Source: DATGKR01 sp035294565 (GTDB lineage Bacteria; Actinomycetota; Acidimicrobiia; Acidimicrobiales; Palsa-688). Taken from it: a stretch of DNA of 21,798 nt. The DNA lies in assembly GCA_035294565.1 (NCBI GenBank), contig DATGKR010000134.1:1-21798 (forward strand). Direction: 5' to 3'. Of this stretch, positions 12,819 to 20,699 are shown in pieces; within the stretch, counting starts at the first letter, position 1; the number at the start of each line of letters is the position of its first letter. Position numbers and translations under genes: made by a program. The notes below the pieces were generated by a model. It was not told where the DNA came from. It did no database searches and worked only from the letters and a program-made list of their open reading frames with translations.

Positions 12819-14414
12819 TCACGATCGCCGAGGGGGCACCGTGTCATCTGGGGAGGTCGCCGCCCCGGGCGCGGCGTCTATGACCGTTCGAGCCGCCGGG
12901 GCACGGGGCGCCCCGGTGTTGGCACCGAAACGCGGCGTAGGCACCCCCTGGAGAGCCAGGGGCAGGGCGATGTCCTCCAGTGAGCGCCGCTCGGCGTTCA
13001 CTCCGAGGGCCACCTCGACCAGGGCGCCGGCCAGCATCACGGCAGCACCGATCACGTAGCCGATGAACAGAGCGAAGTGGTCCTTGCCATTGCCGATGAG
13101 CTGGCCGTAGAACCACGGGCCGAAAGCACCGAAGCATTGGGCGACAGCGAAGAACACCGCGATGGCCTTGGCTCGGACCTCGACGGGGAATATCTCGCTC
13201 ACCGTGAGGTAGGCGGCCGAAGCCCCCGCCGAGGCGAAGAAGAAGATCACGCACCAGCACACCGTCTGGGTGAGAGCACTCAGGGCTCCGGCCCGGAACA
13301 GGAATGCGCTGAGGAACAGCAGGCCGGCGGAGATCGAGTAGGTGCCGGCGATCATCTTCCGGCGGCCCACGGTGTCGAAGAAGTGGCCGAGGACCAGAGG
13401 GCCGAAGAAGTTGCCGGCGGCGAAGGCCATGAAGTAGTAGGCGGTGGAGTCGGAGCTGACGCCGTAGATCTTCGTTAGAACCAGGGCGTAGGTGAAGAAG
13501 ATGGCGTTGTAGAGGAACGACTGGGTGATCATCAGCGACGCGCCGAGGACGGTCCGCTTCGGATAAGTGCGCAGGAGTGTCCACAGGAGGGCCAGGAAGC
13601 CAGTGCTGCCCGCCTGGCGCACCTCGATTGCCTTGGACTCGTCCACCCGGTCGAGCTGTCCGCCAGCGGCGAGCGAGTGGCGTTCGATCTCCTCCACCGC
13701 CGCCTCGGCTTCGGCCTGGCGGCCGTGCATTAGGAGCCAACGGGGGCTTTCCGGCAGGTTCCTGCGGACAAAGAGGATGACAAAGCCGAGAGCAGGGCCG
13801 AAGAGGAAGGCGATCCTCCATGAGTAAGAGGCCGCAAGGTGCTTCACCACTTCGAGGAAAAGAACCGACGCGATGAAGGCGCCTCCCCAGTAGGTCCCGT
13901 TGACGGCGATGTCGACGCGTCCCCTGTACCGAGCCGGGATGAGCTCGTCGATCGCCGAGTTGATGGCGGCATACTCGCCTCCAATGCCCATGCCGGCGAG
14001 GAAGCGGGTGAAGTCCAGCCATATGACCCAGCCCTCGGAGCGCCCCAGGGTCAGGGCGGTGAGCGCCCCGCCCAGGAGGTAGACCCCCAGGGTGACCATG
14101 AACAGGTTGCGTCGTCCCCAGGCGTCCGACAGCCTCCCGAACAACAGTGCGCCGGCAACCTCGCCGAGCAGGTAGATCGTCCCTACCGAGAAGGACACCG
14201 ACGCCGAGGACATGTGGAGGGCCGAGCGGGAGGAGATGATCGACGTGGCGTTCGAGGCGATCGTGATCTCCAGCCCATCGAGCACCCACGCGATGCCGAG
14301 TGCGACAACGAGCCGGGTGTGGAAAGCCGACCACCTCAACCTGTCGATTCGGGCAGGGACGAGGCTGACATTCCCGCCGGTGACACTGCCGGCATCAGGT
14401 GCGATGGTGGTCAT
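12819..14414 (-). CDS. MFS transporter, metabolite:H+ symporter type
   Basis: The 531-residue protein has the 12-helix major facilitator layout. The loop 2-3 motif is GRLSDAWGRRN (93-103), and D46 lies in helix 1 (WVLDGLEIT). FTRFLAGMGIGGEYAAINS marks helix 4-5, PESPRWLL (221-228) follows helix 6, and GHFFDTVGRRKM (343-354) repeats the motif in the second half. These features fit the sugar/aromatic-acid/metabolite:H+ symporter branch, so it probably imports an organic acid or sugar. After about residue 480 a Pro/Ala-rich cytosolic tail adds roughly 50 residues. GGAGG with 8 nt spacing supports ATG 14414. A weak promoter (TTCGAG, 16 nt, TATACG) reads into it from 14462-14435. It converges on fadD and diverges from the VOC gene. 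Confidence 0.88.
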   Translation of the reverse strand: MTTIAPDAGSVTGGNVSLVPARIDRLRWSAFHTRLVVALGIAWVLDGLEITIASNATSIISSRSALHMSSASVSFSVGTIYLLGEVAGALLFGRLSDAWGRRNLFMVTLGVYLLGGALTALTLGRSEGWVIWLDFTRFLAGMGIGGEYAAINSAIDELIPARYRGRVDIAVNGTYWGGAFIASVLFLEVVKHLAASYSWRIAFLFGPALGFVILFVRRNLPESPRWLLMHGRQAEAEAAVEEIERHSLAAGGQLDRVDESKAIEVRQAGSTGFLALLWTLLRTYPKRTVLGASLMITQSFLYNAIFFTYALVLTKIYGVSSDSTAYYFMAFAAGNFFGPLVLGHFFDTVGRRKMIAGTYSISAGLLFLSAFLFRAGALSALTQTVCWCVIFFFASAGASAAYLTVSEIFPVEVRAKAIAVFFAVAQCFGAFGPWFYGQLIGNGKDHFALFIGYVIGAAVMLAGALVEVALGVNAERRSLEDIALPLALQGVPTPRFGANTGAPRAPAARTVIDAAPGAATSPDDTVPPRRS

Positions 14415-14551
14415 CTCCGGTACCTCCAGCGGCGCGTATACCCACCAGGCGGGCTGCTCGAATCGGGGGTCAGCTGGAACTGGAGCACGCTGACGACGGC
14501 CGGGTTCCAGAGGATTACGATGCAGGCAGGGTCAAGTGGAAGGAGGCAGTT

Positions 14552-14905
14552 ATGGCGGAATACGAGGCGCGGATGATCGTGCTGTCGACCGACGACCTCG
14601 ACGCGTCGATCGCCTTTTACACCGAAGCGCTCGGCATGAAGCTCAAGTTCCGGGACGGTTCCCACTACGCCGCCCTCGACGGCGGCTCGATCACCGTGGC
14701 GCTGGCGACCTCCATCGACCATCCGATCCCCGGCCAGGTCGTGCTGGGCATCAAGACCGACGACGTGGACGCCGCTGCCGAGGCGGTCGAGAAGTCCGGC
14801 GGCGGGATCGTCAAGGGCCCCTACACCGACGCCCACGAGCGGCGGGTCGTGGTCTACGACAACAAGGGCAACGGCCTCGTCTTCTACACGCCACTTCCCC
14901 GCTGA
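14552..14905 (+). CDS. VOC (glyoxalase/bleomycin-resistance fold) protein
   Basis: The 117-residue protein is one VOC module. MIVLSTDDLDASIAFYTEAL is the typical first strand and helix, followed by GMKLKFRDGSHYAALD. The second half is VLGIKTDDVDAAAEAVEK, then VVVYDNKGNGLVFYTP. These proteins pair into a cup that binds a metal or a small molecule, and serve as isomerases, dioxygenases, glyoxalases or drug-binding proteins. Few metal ligands are evident here, so a binding or lyase role is as likely as catalysis. AGGAGG (14541-14546) sits 5 nt before ATG 14552, which fixes the start although the frame is open upstream. It is divergent from the MFS gene and 69 bp upstream of the marR gene, possibly regulated with one of them. 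Substrate unknown. Confidence 0.85.
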   Translation: MAEYEARMIVLSTDDLDASIAFYTEALGMKLKFRDGSHYAALDGGSITVALATSIDHPIPGQVVLGIKTDDVDAAAEAVEKSGGGIVKGPYTDAHERRVVVYDNKGNGLVFYTPLPR

Positions 14906-14939
14906 GGGGCGGGGCGCCGGGGGCCCACGGCGAACAACT

Positions 14940-14967
14940 GCGATATCGCCGAATAGTTCGATACCCT
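14940..14967 (+). promoter_or_regulatory. Candidate MarR operator and leaderless promoter
   Basis: GCGATATCGC (14940-14949) is a perfect 10-bp palindrome. It overlaps a wider dyad, TATCG (14944-14948) and CGATA (14959-14963), with an inner CGAA-TAG-TTCG (14950-14960). This is the usual size for a MarR-dimer site. TACCCT (14962-14967) ends 7 nt before the GTG at 14975, giving a leaderless transcript. The site would overlap the promoter, as expected if the regulator represses its own operon. Confidence 0.55.
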
Positions 14968-14974
14968 AATCGGC

Positions 14975-15493
14975 GTGGAGCCGGGAGCAGACCTCGCGCC
15001 CAAGTCGGGAGCTAAGCCCACGGGCCGTCCGGGAGTCGACGTGGCGCGTACCGCCGCCCGCCTGGCCCGCCAGGTTGACAAGGGCCTGGCAGAAGTGGGC
15101 CTGTCGGCCTCCCAGTTCCGCATCCTGGGTTTCCTGTCGGATGGATCGGCGGTGGCCTCCGCCCTTGCCGACCGCGGCGCCATCTCCCGGCCCAGCCTGA
15201 CGGCTGTGGTCGACGGCCTCGTGGCAAAGGGCCTGGTCGAGCGGGGGCAGGATCCCGCCGACCGCCGACGGGTCGACCACCTCCTGACCCCTGCCGGGCG
15301 CGACCTGCTGGCAGCCGGAGATGAGGCGGTCAACGCCCGCCTCGCCGGGATCCTCGAGCTGCTTGGCGACGACGAGCTGGTCTCGCAGGCGGTGCGGGGG
15401 CTGCAGTTGTGGCAGGAGGCGCTCGACCGGTACCGCGACGCCCTCGGTGCGGGGGACTCGAGCGCCGGGCGGGGAAGGGGAGCGAGGAGGTGA
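14975..15493 (+). CDS. MarR-family transcriptional regulator
   Basis: The 172-residue protein has the MarR winged-helix layout. A dimerising N-terminal helix VDVARTAARLARQVDKGLAE is followed by LSASQFRILGFLSDGS. The helix-turn-helix covers SALADRGAISRPSLTAVVDG, and the wing LVERGQDPADRRRVDHLLT carries the conserved DxRR. It should sense a small ligand and control the exporter genes that follow. The GTG start has no ribosome site but lies 7 nt after TACCCT, which fits a leaderless transcript. The stop overlaps the GTG of the first ABC gene (GTGA), so the two are translated together. A dyad over the promoter (14940-14967) is the likely autoregulatory site. Confidence 0.9.
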   Translation: MEPGADLAPKSGAKPTGRPGVDVARTAARLARQVDKGLAEVGLSASQFRILGFLSDGSAVASALADRGAISRPSLTAVVDGLVAKGLVERGQDPADRRRVDHLLTPAGRDLLAAGDEAVNARLAGILELLGDDELVSQAVRGLQLWQEALDRYRDALGAGDSSAGRGRGARR

Positions 15494-17427
15494 CGCTCGT
15501 CGCCCGCACCGGCGAGACCGGGAAGGCCGGCTCGCAGCGTTTCGCGCCGGTCGCCGTGGAACCCGAGTACCGGGCCCCCCGAGCCACGATAGACCCGGAC
15601 CGCGGCAAGACCTGGCTCGCCCGGGCCCTGCCGGTCGTCCTGGCCCACAAACGCAGCTTCGGGATTGCTCTTACAGCGTCTTTCGTAGGGCTGATCCTGC
15701 AGGTGCAGATACCCCAGCTGATGAACGAGGCGATCGACAAGTCCATCGCGCTCCACGAGGTCCCCCTCGCTCACTACGTCTACATGGTGCTGGCCCTGGC
15801 GGCGGCCGCTGGGATGTTGGGATTCGTCTCACGCTATTTCCTGATGCGGACGGCGTACGCCATCGAGTACGACCTGCGCAGCATCGTCTTCCGCCATCTG
15901 AGCACCATGTCGTTCTCCTTCTACGACCGGGTCCAGACCGGCCAGCTGATCTCGCGGGCGAACTCGGACATCCGCTCGGTGAACCTCTACCTCACCTTCG
16001 CCCCCAGCATCTTGGTCCAGTCCGCCATAGCCGTCGTCGCCTTCGCCTACATGCTGTCCATCGACGTGCCTCTGGCCTTCGTGGCGATGAGCACCATGCC
16101 CTTCGTGTACGTGCTGGGTGTGCGCATGCGCCGCTCGATGTTCCCGGTCTCCTGGCTCATCCAGGCCCGTCTCGCGGACGTCGCGACGATCGTCGACGAG
16201 AACACGGCGGGGGTGCGCATCGTCAAGTCGTTCGCTGCGGAGGGCCGGGAGCTGAAGCGGCTGGCCGGTGCCGCCGACCGCCTGCAGTGGTCCTATATCA
16301 AAGACGCCGACCTGCGGGCTCGTTTCTCCCCGATGGTCCAGAACCTCCCACCGCTGGGGTTGGCGATGGTCCTGCTGCTCGGCGGCTACCTCGTCGTCGA
16401 CGGCCATCTGGCTGTCGGGGCGATCGTAGCGTTCAGCTTCTACATCGTCATGCTGCAGGCGCCGTTCCAGATGCTTGGGATGCTGATCATGATGGGCCAG
16501 AGGGCGTCGGCGTCGGCTCAGCGGGTCTACGAGATCCTCGACGAGAAGCCCCAGGTCGTCGACCGGCCCGGAGCCGTCGACCTCGTCCATTGCCGCGGCG
16601 AGGTGCGCTTCGAGCGGGTGTCGTTCTCCTACACCGACGGAGGGCCGCCGGTTATCCGCGACCTCGACCTCTACGTACAGCCGGGGGAGACGGTGGCCGT
16701 CGTGGGGCCTACCGGCTCGGGCAAGTCGACGATCGCCAGGCTGCTGGTCCGCTTCTACGACGTCGACTCGGGCGCGGTCAAGGTGGACGGCCATGACGTC
16801 CGGGACCTGACCCTGGAGAGCCTCAGGTCCCACATAGGTCTGGTGCTCGACGAGCCGTTCCTCTTCTCGGCCTCGGTGCGCGACAACATCGCCTTCTCCC
16901 GCCCGGACGCTCCCCTCGACCAAGTCGTCGAAGCGGCCCGAGCGGCGGGTGCCGACAGCTTCATACGCCAGCTCGACGCCGGCTACGACACCGTTGTGGG
17001 CGAGCGCGGCTACACCCTCTCCGGCGGACAACGCCAGCGGATCGCCATCGCCAGGGCGCTCCTGGCAAACCCGCCGATCCTCGTGCTGGACGACGCGACC
17101 AGCGCCGTCGACGTGCAGGTCGAACTGCAGATCCACGACGCGCTTCGCACGCTGATGAAGGGACGAACCACGATCATCGTCGCCCACCGTCTTTCGACCA
17201 TCAGCCTCGCCGACCGGGTGGTGCTCCTCGACGGTGGGACCATCACGGCCGAAGGCACGCACGCCGAGCTCATGGAGACCTGCCCCCGCTATGTGGAGGT
17301 CCTGGCGCAGGCGGAGGAACGCGACCGGCGCGGGGAGCCGCCGGCGCCGGTCGGTGGCAGGACGGTGCCCCCGGCGCGCGAAGCGCCGAGCCTGGGCGGA
17401 TTGGACCTCGGCGGAGGAGCCGCCTGA
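15490..17427 (+). CDS. ABC exporter half-transporter with degenerate ATP site (subunit A)
   Basis: The 645-residue protein fuses a six-helix membrane domain (about 50-340) to an ATPase domain. Walker A is GPTGSGKST (406-414), the signature is canonical LSGGQ (510-514) and the switch histidine is VAHRL (H566). Two key residues are changed: the Q-loop glutamine is Asp in VLDEPFLF (D454), and the Walker B catalytic Glu is Asp in LDDATS (D535). With its partner this forms the pattern of heterodimeric exporters such as TM287/288 and BmrCD. GTG 15490 follows AAGGGGAG by 6 nt and overlaps the marR stop. The transported compound is unknown; drugs, lipids or a metabolite sensed by the MarR protein are possible. 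Confidence 0.9.
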   Translation: MTLVARTGETGKAGSQRFAPVAVEPEYRAPRATIDPDRGKTWLARALPVVLAHKRSFGIALTASFVGLILQVQIPQLMNEAIDKSIALHEVPLAHYVYMVLALAAAAGMLGFVSRYFLMRTAYAIEYDLRSIVFRHLSTMSFSFYDRVQTGQLISRANSDIRSVNLYLTFAPSILVQSAIAVVAFAYMLSIDVPLAFVAMSTMPFVYVLGVRMRRSMFPVSWLIQARLADVATIVDENTAGVRIVKSFAAEGRELKRLAGAADRLQWSYIKDADLRARFSPMVQNLPPLGLAMVLLLGGYLVVDGHLAVGAIVAFSFYIVMLQAPFQMLGMLIMMGQRASASAQRVYEILDEKPQVVDRPGAVDLVHCRGEVRFERVSFSYTDGGPPVIRDLDLYVQPGETVAVVGPTGSGKSTIARLLVRFYDVDSGAVKVDGHDVRDLTLESLRSHIGLVLDEPFLFSASVRDNIAFSRPDAPLDQVVEAARAAGADSFIRQLDAGYDTVVGERGYTLSGGQRQRIAIARALLANPPILVLDDATSAVDVQVELQIHDALRTLMKGRTTIIVAHRLSTISLADRVVLLDGGTITAEGTHAELMETCPRYVEVLAQAEERDRRGEPPAPVGGRTVPPAREAPSLGGLDLGGGAA

Positions 17428-19448
17428 TGGTCTGGGCTGGCGGCATCGCGGGTGGCGGCGGCCATCACGGGCCAGGCCAGGCCGCCAACCCGGGCCAGGG
17501 GCTTCCCTTCGCGGGTATACCGCCGGAGCTCCAGGACGGCGTCGACCGCCTGCTGGAGGAGGAGCCGGACCACGGCGAGCCGGACGTGGCCTTCGGCTAT
17601 CGGCCGAGCGGGTCGGACCGCCGGCGCCTCAGCCTGGCGGGGCTCATCGGCCGTCACCGGGGACTCGCCCTGTGGGCGGTGCTCCTCCTGGCGGTGGTCA
17701 GCCTCGCCAACCAGGCGGGACCGCTCCTGATCGACTACGCCATCAACGACGGCATGGCCGGCAACGCCTCCCGGGGCGCCCGCAAGGCCCTCGGAGCCCA
17801 CCCGTCGCCGAACCAGCTGGAGGCCTTCCTCCACGCGCACATGCACCTGCAGGTGGTCGTCGCTGCCGCTTTGCTCTACGTGCTGGCCATCGCGGTCAGC
17901 GCTTTCGCCCAGCGCCAGCAGGTCCGCACCACCGGGCGCCTGGCGGCGAGGGTCATGAACGACCTTCGGGTGAAAGTTTTCGCCCACCTCCAGCGCCTGG
18001 GTCTCGACTTCTACACCGACGAGAAGGCCGGTGTGGTGATGACCCGCATGACGAGCGACATAGAGAACCTGCAGGTGCTGCTCCAGGACGGGCTGGCGCA
18101 GCTCCTGCTCCAGGCCATGACGATGGTGGTCATCACCGCGCTCCTGTTCTCCATGAACGTCCGCCTGGCGCTCATCACCGTGGCGCTCATAGTCCCCCTC
18201 CTCACCGGTGCGTCTTTGTGGTTCCGCACCGCCTCCGAACGGGGCTACCAGAAGGTCCGCGACGGGATAGCCGCGGTGCTGGCCGACCTCTCAGAGAACC
18301 TCCACGGCATCAGGGTCGTGGCCGCCCACAACCGCCAGGCCCACAACGAGATCGCCCACCGCAACATCCTCGGCCGCTACCGCGACGCCAACAACTACAC
18401 GGCGCGCGTCAGCGCCATCTACGGGCCGGGCACCCAGATGCTCGGGTACCTGGGCCAGGGAGCCCTGCTGGCCATCGGCGGCAGCATGGTCCTGCACGGG
18501 TCGCTAGCGCTCGGCGACCTGGTGGCGTTCTTCTTGTACCTCAACCGCTTCGTCACGCCTATCCAGCTGCTCGTACAGCAGTACAACACCTACCAGCAGG
18601 GCCAGTCGTCGATCATCAAGCTGAGGACCCTCCTCGCCGTGGAGCCCAGCGTGGCGGAAGCCGAGGACGCCGTCGAGCTCCCCCCCATACGCGGCGAGAT
18701 CGTCTTCGAGGACGTCTGCTTCGGGTACGACCCGGCCACCATCGTGCTGAGGAACGTGAACCTGCGAATCGCCGCCGGTGAGACCGTCGCGTTCGTAGGG
18801 CCGACCGGGGCCGGCAAGTCGACCCTCGCCAAGCTGGTGACCCGCTTCTACGACCCGCTGGCCGGCAAGGTGGTCATCGACGGCTTCGACCTGAGGCGGG
18901 TGAAGATCGCCTCCCTGCGCAGGCAGCTGGGCGTGGTTCCCCAAGAGCCTTTCCTCTTCGCCGGGTCGCTCGCCGACAACATCGCGTTCGGTCGGCCGGA
19001 CGCTACGAGGGAGGAGCTGTGGCAGGCGGTCAGGGCGGTCGGCCTGGGCGACGTGGTGGAACGCATGCCCGACGGTCTGGACACCCCCGTCCACGAGCGC
19101 GGCCAGACCCTTTCGTCCGGCGAACGCCAGCTGGTGGCCCTCGCCAGGGCGTTCGTGGCGCAACCCCGCGTCGTCGTCCTCGACGAGGCCACCTCGAACC
19201 TGGATCTCGAATCCGAGGCGAAGATCGAGGCCGCCCTGGACCGCCTCTTGCAGGGGCGGACAGCGGTGCTCATAGCCCATCGGCTCTCGACGGCCATGAA
19301 GGCCGACCGGATAGTCGTCGTCGACGGGGGGGAGATAGTCGAGAGCGGCACCCACGCCGAACTGGTGTCCGCCGGCGGCCGCTACGCCGAGATGTACGCA
19401 ACCTGGACGAGCCACCTGGAGGGCGATCCGGTGGAAACCCACAGCTGA
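17427..19448 (+). CDS. ABC exporter half-transporter with intact ATPase (subunit B)
   Basis: The 673-residue partner has a cytosolic N-terminal extension of about 70 residues (Gly-rich start), six membrane helices (about 80-390) and an ATPase domain. Walker A is GPTGAGKST (458-466), the Q-loop is VVPQEPFLF (Q506), Walker B is VVVLDEATS with catalytic E587, and H618 is the switch histidine. The signature is altered to LSSGE (562-566). So its own Walker motifs pair with the good LSGGQ of subunit A to form the active site, while its poor signature pairs with subunit A's Asp-bearing Walker B to form the degenerate site. ATG 17427 overlaps the previous stop by one base (TGATG), with GGAGGAG upstream, ensuring equal synthesis. 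Confidence 0.92.
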   Translation: MVWAGGIAGGGGHHGPGQAANPGQGLPFAGIPPELQDGVDRLLEEEPDHGEPDVAFGYRPSGSDRRRLSLAGLIGRHRGLALWAVLLLAVVSLANQAGPLLIDYAINDGMAGNASRGARKALGAHPSPNQLEAFLHAHMHLQVVVAAALLYVLAIAVSAFAQRQQVRTTGRLAARVMNDLRVKVFAHLQRLGLDFYTDEKAGVVMTRMTSDIENLQVLLQDGLAQLLLQAMTMVVITALLFSMNVRLALITVALIVPLLTGASLWFRTASERGYQKVRDGIAAVLADLSENLHGIRVVAAHNRQAHNEIAHRNILGRYRDANNYTARVSAIYGPGTQMLGYLGQGALLAIGGSMVLHGSLALGDLVAFFLYLNRFVTPIQLLVQQYNTYQQGQSSIIKLRTLLAVEPSVAEAEDAVELPPIRGEIVFEDVCFGYDPATIVLRNVNLRIAAGETVAFVGPTGAGKSTLAKLVTRFYDPLAGKVVIDGFDLRRVKIASLRRQLGVVPQEPFLFAGSLADNIAFGRPDATREELWQAVRAVGLGDVVERMPDGLDTPVHERGQTLSSGERQLVALARAFVAQPRVVVLDEATSNLDLESEAKIEAALDRLLQGRTAVLIAHRLSTAMKADRIVVVDGGEIVESGTHAELVSAGGRYAEMYATWTSHLEGDPVETHS

Positions 19449-19525
19449 CGACGCCACCGCGACTCCTCGGCTGTTCGGGCCGCGGCGTTCCCCGGCCCTC
19501 TTCTGGCGGCCGTAGTCCTGGCGGC

Positions 19526-20620
19526 TCAGACCTCGAGGCCGTAGAGCTCGGCGCAGTTGTCGTGGAGGATGCGGTCCTTCTGGCGTTCGGTCAGGTGCCG
19601 GGTGTGCTCGGCGAGCATCTCCTGCGACCACGGCCACGTCGAGTCGGAATGGGGGAAGTCGTTGGCCCACATGAGCCGCTCGTCGTTGAGCAGGTCGGCG
19701 ACTTGGAACGCCACCCAATCGTCCTGGAAGGTCGTGTAGATGCAATCCCGGAAGTACTCGCTGGGGAGCCGGGAGAGGGTTCCGGCGGGGAGCCAGTGAC
19801 GATGGCGCTTGTAGGCGTGGTCCATCCGGTACATGTAGTGCGGAACCCACCCGGCGTCTGCCTCCACGCAGACGACGCGCAGATCCGGGTGGCGTTCGAA
19901 CACCCCGGAGAAGACCAGCGTGCCGATCACGTCCTGGTTGGCCCTGATGATGCTCATGAAGCCGTTCAGCTTGGGGCCGCGCACCGGGGAGGTGTCGCGG
20001 GTGGTGAGAACGTGGAAGGACAAGGGCATCCCCAGCTCGACCGCCTCATCCCAGAACGGGTCGTAGGCGGGATGGTCGTAGTCCTCGAAACCCGGGTTCC
20101 CCGGCATCATGACCCCCTGCAGACCGAGGGCGGCGATCTCGCGCAGGTCGGCGATCCCCTCCTGGGGTGTGCGCATCGCCGTCTGGCCAATGCCGACGAG
20201 CCGCCGTGGGGCCTCCGAGCAGAACTCGGCGATCCAGCGGTTGTACGCCTGCATGCACGCCCGCTTGTAGTCGAGGTCGCGGTGGTTGCAGAGGGCCATT
20301 CCGACCGTCGGGTAGACGACCTCGGCGGCCACTCCGTCGCGGTCCTGGTCTGCCAGGCGGGCCTTGGGGTCCCAGCCCCCGCGGTGCAGGTCCTCGAAGC
20401 GGACGCCGAAAGTGGTCAGCTCGTCGGCCTGTTTGCCAGCAGCGGCGACGAGGCCCATCGGCACCGGGACCTTCATCCCCGGGATGTGGAAGATGTCGCC
20501 GAGGTTGTCGTCATGCACGAGCCTCGGGGCGTCGTCCCTGTACCTGGGGTCAATGCGCGGCGCATAGGTGTCGGGCGGCTCGGTTACGTGGCTGTCGGCG
20601 GAGATGACGGTTGCGGGCAC
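19526..20620 (-). CDS. Amidohydrolase-family (PF04909-like) hydrolase/decarboxylase
   Basis: The 364-residue TIM-barrel protein begins MPATVISADSHVTEP, where the usual HxH metal motif is DSH (D9, H11). Further likely ligands are H203 in SFHVLT and D321 in WANDFPHSDS, a C-terminal motif typical of the actinobacterial branch. These enzymes include aminocarboxymuconate-semialdehyde decarboxylase-type and other hydrolases or decarboxylases of aromatic breakdown; the substrate here is unknown. GTG 20620 is preferred to an upstream start because GGGAGGT precedes it at a 6-nt spacing. It follows the alcohol dehydrogenase by 79 bp on the same strand, so they may share a transcript. Its 3' end converges on the ABC operon. 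Confidence 0.87.
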   Translation of the reverse strand: MPATVISADSHVTEPPDTYAPRIDPRYRDDAPRLVHDDNLGDIFHIPGMKVPVPMGLVAAAGKQADELTTFGVRFEDLHRGGWDPKARLADQDRDGVAAEVVYPTVGMALCNHRDLDYKRACMQAYNRWIAEFCSEAPRRLVGIGQTAMRTPQEGIADLREIAALGLQGVMMPGNPGFEDYDHPAYDPFWDEAVELGMPLSFHVLTTRDTSPVRGPKLNGFMSIIRANQDVIGTLVFSGVFERHPDLRVVCVEADAGWVPHYMYRMDHAYKRHRHWLPAGTLSRLPSEYFRDCIYTTFQDDWVAFQVADLLNDERLMWANDFPHSDSTWPWSQEMLAEHTRHLTERQKDRILHDNCAELYGLEV

Positions 20621-20699
20621 TGCGGACCTCCCGGTCGTGGGTGAGCGGGGACAACGGATGGGCACACAGCCGAGGACGCTCGACGGCCAGGCGCGGGGG

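Noticed and set aside
15829..17262. Long minus-strand open frame opposite ABC subunit A
   Set aside because: Antisense shadow. The plus-strand ABC motifs are unambiguous.
19449..19525. Imperfect GC-rich inverted repeat between the ABC operon and the amidohydrolase
   Set aside because: Pairing needs bulges, and no T-run follows. A terminator is expected between these convergent genes but cannot be supported.
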